Assembly: GCA_023253235.1 (NCBI GenBank)
Contig: JALRHE010000440.1
Coordinates: 1 to 17,731, forward strand
Direction: 5' to 3'
DNA: 17,731 nucleotides
DNA from: Steroidobacteraceae bacterium
GTDB lineage: Bacteria; Pseudomonadota; Gammaproteobacteria; Steroidobacterales; Steroidobacteraceae
Shown: positions 13,986 through 17,731 of the stretch, piece after piece
Position numbering within the stretch: position 1 is the first letter of the stretch
Layout: each line of letters opens with the position of its first letter
Made by a program: the position numbers and the translations under genes
The notes under the pieces: model-generated
Databases searched by the model: none
The model's input: only the letters and a program-made list of their open reading frames with translations
What the model was told of the DNA's origin: nothing

Positions 13986-15463
13986 GTCATGCCATCGTCA
14001 TCGGTAGCGGTTTCGGTGGACTGGCTGCTGCCATTCGCCTCGGTGCGCGTGGGTATCGGGTCACCGTACTCGAGCGTCTCGATGGACCAGGCGGTCGAGG
14101 CTACGTGTATCGGCAAGACGGATACACCTTCGATGCGGGCCCGACGATTATCACCGCACCGTATCTGTTCGAGGATTTATGGCGTCTTTGCGGCAAGCGA
14201 CTCTCCGACGATGTCACCTTGCGGGCGCTCGATCCGTTTTACGAAGTGCGTTTCGATGATGGTGACGTATTCCGCTACACCTCGGATCTATCGCAGATGC
14301 GCGCGCAGGTCGCGCGGATCGAGCCTCGTGATGTGGAGGCCTTCGATCGTTTTCTCGAACGCAGCCGCGAAATCTATGAAGTCGCCTTCCGCGATCTAGC
14401 GGAGCAACCTTTCCATGAGATCGGCACGCTGTTGCGAGCGGCGCCCGATCTGATTCGTCTTGGCGGATATCGATCGGTCTATCGTGAGGTGAGTCGCTTC
14501 TTCCGTAGCGATAAGTTGCGCACGCTATTCAGTTTCCATCCGCTACTGATCGGCGGTAACCCATTCACCACGACGGCGTACTACTGTCTTATCGCGCATC
14601 TTGAGCGGAGTTACGGGGTGCACTATGCCGAAGGCGGCATGGGTGCCTTAGTTCGTGGTCTCGTGGGACTGATCGAGGGCTTGGGCGGACAGTTGCGATA
14701 CAACTCACCTGTCGCCGAGATCCGAGTCAAAGACGGTCGCGCCTGCGGTGTGCGTCTCGAAAGCGGCGAGATCATCGACTCGGATATCGTGATTTCCAAT
14801 GCCGATGTGGCAACCACCTATGAGCGGCTACTCGGATCGACGCCGCGTCGTCGCTGGACGGATGCCAAGCTCGCAAGAGCGAGTTATTCGATGAGTTTGT
14901 TCGTGTGGTATTTCGGTACCAAGCGTCGTTATGACGATGTGTATCACCACACGATGGTGTTGGGTCCGCGTTATCGAGACTTGCTCGACGATATCTTCAA
15001 GCACAAGCGTCTCGCCGAGGATTTCAGTTTGTATCTGCATCGACCGAGCGCGAGCGATCCGAGTTTGGCGCCACCGGGCTGCGATTCGTTCTACGTTCTG
15101 GCGCCAGTCCCGCACCTAGATAGCGGCACGGATTGGCGGACGCAGGCAGAGCCTTACCGTGCGGCTGTACAGCGCCGACTGGAGTCGACCCTGTTGCCGG
15201 GTCTCGGTGATGCGCTCACCACCTCGCTCATGCTGACGCCGCTCGACTTTCGTGATCGGCTGGCATCGAAGAAAGGCGCGGCGTTCGCGATGGAGCCGAA
15301 GCTGTTTCAGAGCGCCTGGTTCCGGCCTCACAACAAAAGCGAGGAAGTGGAAGGTCTCTACTTCGTCGGCGCCGGTACGCACCCCGGGGCGGGGCTTCCG
15401 GGTGTCGTGTCGTCCGCAAATATTTTGGACAAGATCGTCCCGCCGCCATCGAAATCGCGCTAG
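13982..15463 (+). CDS. crtI: Phytoene desaturase CrtI
   Basis: CrtI is an FAD-dependent, membrane-associated desaturase that converts colourless phytoene to neurosporene or lycopene. The 493-residue protein has normal family length. The dinucleotide-binding motif is VIGSGFGGLAAAIRL (6-20) with Glu31 for ribose binding, followed by GPGGRGYVYRQDGYTFDAGP (36-55). The C-terminal carotenoid-desaturase motif is GLYFVGAGTHPGAGLPGV (about 459-476). Its start is fixed by the ATGA overlap with DUF3422, making a probable operon under the CrtJ-type operator at 12619-12662. The usual partner crtB (phytoene synthase) is not in the window. The gene ends 12 bases before the stop of the convergent crtD, leaving no room for separate terminators. 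Confidence is high for the desaturase family and for CrtI rather than CrtD, given the neighbour. Confidence 0.94.
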   Translation: MSHAIVIGSGFGGLAAAIRLGARGYRVTVLERLDGPGGRGYVYRQDGYTFDAGPTIITAPYLFEDLWRLCGKRLSDDVTLRALDPFYEVRFDDGDVFRYTSDLSQMRAQVARIEPRDVEAFDRFLERSREIYEVAFRDLAEQPFHEIGTLLRAAPDLIRLGGYRSVYREVSRFFRSDKLRTLFSFHPLLIGGNPFTTTAYYCLIAHLERSYGVHYAEGGMGALVRGLVGLIEGLGGQLRYNSPVAEIRVKDGRACGVRLESGEIIDSDIVISNADVATTYERLLGSTPRRRWTDAKLARASYSMSLFVWYFGTKRRYDDVYHHTMVLGPRYRDLLDDIFKHKRLAEDFSLYLHRPSASDPSLAPPGCDSFYVLAPVPHLDSGTDWRTQAEPYRAAVQRRLESTLLPGLGDALTTSLMLTPLDFRDRLASKKGAAFAMEPKLFQSAWFRPHNKSEEVEGLYFVGAGTHPGAGLPGVVSSANILDKIVPPPSKSR

Positions 15464-15475
15464 GCGCGGGTCGGG

Positions 15476-16558
15476 CTAGTCTAAATCGCGAAGCAAGCTC
15501 GCTGCGGCCAAGCGTCCCGACAAGGTCGCCATCGGGACTCCGGGTCCCGGATGAACACTGCCGCCGGCGAGATACAGGCCCGAAATGGGAGTGCGTGCAC
15601 TCGGCCGCGCAAAGCTCGCGAAGGCGCCGTGGTTGGCTGAACCGTAGAGACTGCCGCCAGTGGATGGAAACAAGCGCGCGAAATCCTGCGGTCGTGTCAC
15701 GTCGATGTGGTCTCGTTTGTGCAAGACGCGCAGCCCACTCGTTTCGAGTCGCGAAAATACGCGTTGCTCCAATGCCGCTAGCTCACTGTCCGTGATCCCG
15801 CGTTGATCGCCATCAGCGGGGGCGTTCACGAGTACTAGCAATCGTTCGGCATCACCGGCGCTGAGAGGCGCACTGGCCTCGCCACGATCCTGTGCACAAA
15901 GATAGATCGTCGGTTGGGTCGTGATTTTGCGTTTGTCGAAGATGTCCGAGAACTCACTCGGGTAGTCGTCACCGAAAAAGACGTTGTGGTGGGCGAGGTC
16001 GAACCCCTCGGTGGGCGCATCGATGCACCAAGTCACTGCCGAGAGCCCGCGCTCCGATCGTCGACGGGAGGTTACGGCACGGCGTACATCTTCGCCGAGC
16101 AGGCCATCAGTTAGTGCTTGTGTGTCGCCGTTGAAGATCACGCTATCAGCCGGAATGAAGTCTCCATCCTCGAGATGAACGCCGACGATGCGGCCGTCAC
16201 GTACCTCGAGGCGACGTGCTCCATTGCCGAGATGCAGATGCGCCCCGCAGCGCGTCGCGAGGCTGGCGAGTGCCTCTGCGACGCGACGCATACCACCCTC
16301 GACTAACCAGACGCCGGATTGTTCGACGTGCGCGATCAGCATCAACGTGGCAGGCGCCTGCAAGGGTGACGAGCCGACATAGGTCGCATAACGCGCGAAC
16401 AGTTGGCGAAGTCGCGGATCCTGAAAATGCTCGCCGAGCGCACGCCAGAGCGTAAGCCACGGTGGTGTTCGCCACATCGCTAGCATGCCGGCGAAGCCGA
16501 TCTCGCGCATCAAGCCGGTCGTCGTCGGTCGCGGCGACATCATGCTTTTCCGCGACAA
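15476..16558 (-). CDS. crtD: Hydroxycarotenoid 3,4-desaturase CrtD, N-terminus missing
   Basis: CrtD introduces the 3,4 double bond into 1-hydroxycarotenoids during spirilloxanthin or spheroidene synthesis. The 360-residue frame matches CrtD from about PRPTTTGLM onward: DPRLRQLFARYATYVGSSP, LMLIAHVEQSGVWLVEGGM, TIYLCAQDR, NHGAFASFARP and GLYLAGGSVHPGPGVPMATL. Full-length members have about 490-510 residues. The missing N-terminal 130-150 residues include the FAD-binding GxGxxG motif, so the encoded fragment cannot be an active flavoenzyme. The break falls at about 16,526-16,545, where AT-rich DNA begins; the apparent start codon at 16558 and first residues (MSRKSM) are probably not native. 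It is convergent with crtI, 12 bases apart. CrtD rather than a second CrtI is judged from the closing motifs and context. Confidence 0.85.
   Translation of the reverse strand: MSRKSMMSPRPTTTGLMREIGFAGMLAMWRTPPWLTLWRALGEHFQDPRLRQLFARYATYVGSSPLQAPATLMLIAHVEQSGVWLVEGGMRRVAEALASLATRCGAHLHLGNGARRLEVRDGRIVGVHLEDGDFIPADSVIFNGDTQALTDGLLGEDVRRAVTSRRRSERGLSAVTWCIDAPTEGFDLAHHNVFFGDDYPSEFSDIFDKRKITTQPTIYLCAQDRGEASAPLSAGDAERLLVLVNAPADGDQRGITDSELAALEQRVFSRLETSGLRVLHKRDHIDVTRPQDFARLFPSTGGSLYGSANHGAFASFARPSARTPISGLYLAGGSVHPGPGVPMATLSGRLAAASLLRDLD
16526..16545. other. Composite junction between two unrelated sequence blocks
   Basis: On the minus strand the binding-protein homology stops after EKHDVAA (last codon 16530-16532), and CrtD homology starts at about SPRPTTTG (from 16537 downward). 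The two overlap by only a few bases (a GTCGCCGCG-like stretch). Base composition and codon use change at the same place. No repeat, insertion sequence or target duplication is visible. Either an assembly join of two genomes or a recombination endpoint would give this. Confidence 0.75.
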
Positions 16559-17731
16559 ACATATCCACTACGGTAGGCGATGTGGGGCTACGGACTAACT
16601 TGGCTTGTTTGATTTCTCGGGTGAGGAATAAGTCATAGGCACTGCCCTTGCCCACAACAATGGAATGCTCTGGTCGATCTACCTCTTCATTGCGTTGCAA
16701 GGGCGAGTTTTTATGTACCAAATAACTACCCTCTATCAACACATAGGGTGCCGTGAAAGCGATGGCATCTGCACGGATAGGGTCCACTGCAAAAAAACCA
16801 ATATCGACTTTTTCAGTGGAGAGCGCCTCTACAGATTTACCGGCAGCATCAAACACCACATATTCCACAGGCACGCCCAAGCGCTTAGCCAGTTCTGTTG
16901 CCAAGTCGACCGATACCCCCACTGGTTTTTGGGTGACCGCATCAAGCTTGGCCAATATCGGGTTTCCGACATTGATGCCGGCGCGAAGTTTTCCTGTGGG
17001 TGCAAAGCTTTGGATCATGGTGTTATCAAACTGGAGTACTTGTTTGGTGGGAGATGGAATACCTTTTGAACTGATGGCTGCAGTGTGCACTTGCCAATTG
17101 CGAACGCCAGACTTATCCAACTCCATGCGTAGCGCCCAGCCACGGTTGTTCTCAGGCAAACTGAATCCATCAAATACAAAATTTCCTAGGCTATAAAAAA
17201 TAGGTTTGTTTTTATAACGCTCGGTATCTTGGACTTGGTGGGGATGGCCACCGATAACAGCATCGGCTCCCGCATCGATCATTAAACGTGCTAACTGACG
17301 TTGGCGCGCATTGGCCACTGGCTCTTCCCAACCCCAATGCATCACAGGAATCACAATATCAGCGCGCCATTCTTTTCTGGCGGCTTGTATGTCGCGTACC
17401 ACTTGCTCGTCTTCGCTCCATGCCACGCCAACGCGGTCATGATCGGCCTCAAAATTACGTGGCTGGAATTCGTCGTAGCCCAATATCGCGATACGTAACC
17501 CATTTCGCTCAAACACCAGCGGCGCATGCGCTTCTTTAAGGTTGTAACCCGCCCCGTAATAAGCAATACCATTCTTCTTTAGTAATCCAAGCATTTCAGT
17601 AAAAGCCACAGGACCAAAATCACCAGAGTGGTTGTTCGCCAAGCCCACAGCATCAAAATACTTGCGTAGGTATTTCAAACTACGTGGATGGGCTCTAAAG
17701 GTATTGGGTTTATCGGGCTCCTCAGATCCTT
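16530..17731 (-). CDS. CapA-like domain fused to an amino-acid-binding (SBP_bac_3) domain, both ends missing
   Basis: The frame is open to the right edge: residues ahead of TTG 17678 (PDKPNTFRAHPRS) are still CapA-like, so that TTG is not the start. About 400 residues are visible. Residues 18-228 match the CapA/PGA_cap domain, a metallophosphatase-like fold found in poly-gamma-glutamate synthesis proteins: GLANNHSGDFG, PVMHWGWEEP, GADAVIGGHPHQVQ and FYSLGNFVFD. After a short linker, residues from about 238 match a family-3 periplasmic binding protein: APTGKLRAGINVGNP, GVSVDLATELAKRLGVP, IAFTAPYVLIEGSYL and VGKGSAYDLFL. Homology ends at EKHDVAA, where DVAAG is usual; the frame then reads through crtD antisense-like sequence to a stop at 16197, with no family resemblance. 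AT-rich codon use suggests a different genome, perhaps a freshwater betaproteobacterium. The role of the fusion is unknown. Confidence 0.8.

Noticed and set aside
15464..15475. Bidirectional terminator between crtI and crtD
   Set aside because: The gap is 12 bases, and no stable stem followed by a T-run is visible on either strand.
16197..16529. Continuation of the CapA/SBP frame to a stop at 16197, adding about 110 residues
   Set aside because: The sequence after the junction is Arg-rich, has no family resemblance and lies in another frame of the crtD gene on the same strand; crtD is clearly the real coding frame there.
16500..16600. Insertion sequence or integrase-mediated insertion at the composition change
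   Set aside because: No transposase, integrase, tRNA end, inverted terminal repeat or target duplication is visible near the join.
17676..17678. TTG as start of the CapA/SBP gene
   Set aside because: CapA-like residues (PDKPNTFRAHPRS) continue in frame up to the window edge, so the gene starts outside the window.

Overview
The window (about 17.7 kb) holds two unequal parts. Bases 1 to about 16,530 are GC-rich (roughly 60% by eye), tightly packed and full of ATGA stop/start overlaps. They look like one chromosome of an aerobic or facultative proteobacterium carrying bacteriochlorophyll and carotenoid genes, that is, an anoxygenic phototroph. A gammaproteobacterium near Xanthomonadales/Nevskiales is my best guess, from the DUF6491 lipoprotein and a GGTG-N16-CACC operator; an alphaproteobacterium is not excluded. 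Bases from about 16,530 to 17,731 are visibly more AT-rich, with different codon use, and look like another genome.

Layout. 1-1265: C-terminal part of a gamma-glutamyltransferase. 1302-2186: an unrecognised eight-helix membrane protein. 2150-4896: two divergent, related short-chain dehydrogenases (SDRs) resembling plant chlorophyll b reductases (NYC1/NOL), the second coupled to a beta-propeller-like protein. 4919-8732 (minus): a four-gene ABC export operon, Yip1 protein, membrane-fusion adaptor, ATPase, MacB-type permease, in the same order as Bacillus YknWXYZ, with a 24-bp palindromic operator upstream. 8877-10688: DUF6491 lipoprotein, CysQ phosphatase, gamma-class carbonic anhydrase. 10671-11690 (minus): a membrane-anchored alpha/beta hydrolase.

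11729 to about 16,530 is the edge of a photosynthesis gene cluster: bchO, a DUF3422 gene, crtI, and a convergent, truncated crtD. Between bchO and DUF3422 lie two TGT-N12-ACA palindromes exactly 8 bp apart, the arrangement used for cooperative binding by the photosynthesis repressor CrtJ/PpsR. DUF3422 and crtI overlap by ATGA and probably form one operon under that control. CrtI desaturates phytoene and CrtD acts later on hydroxylated carotenoids, which points to a spirilloxanthin-type pathway. BchO is associated with magnesium chelation in bacteriochlorophyll synthesis.

At about 16,526-16,545 crtD loses its N-terminal FAD-binding region exactly where an AT-rich gene loses its C-terminus. That gene fuses a CapA-type domain to a family-3 amino-acid-binding domain and also runs off the right end of the window. 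An assembly chimera or a recombination breakpoint explains this; no insertion sequence or repeat is visible there. I saw no tRNA, rRNA, CRISPR array or transposase in the window.
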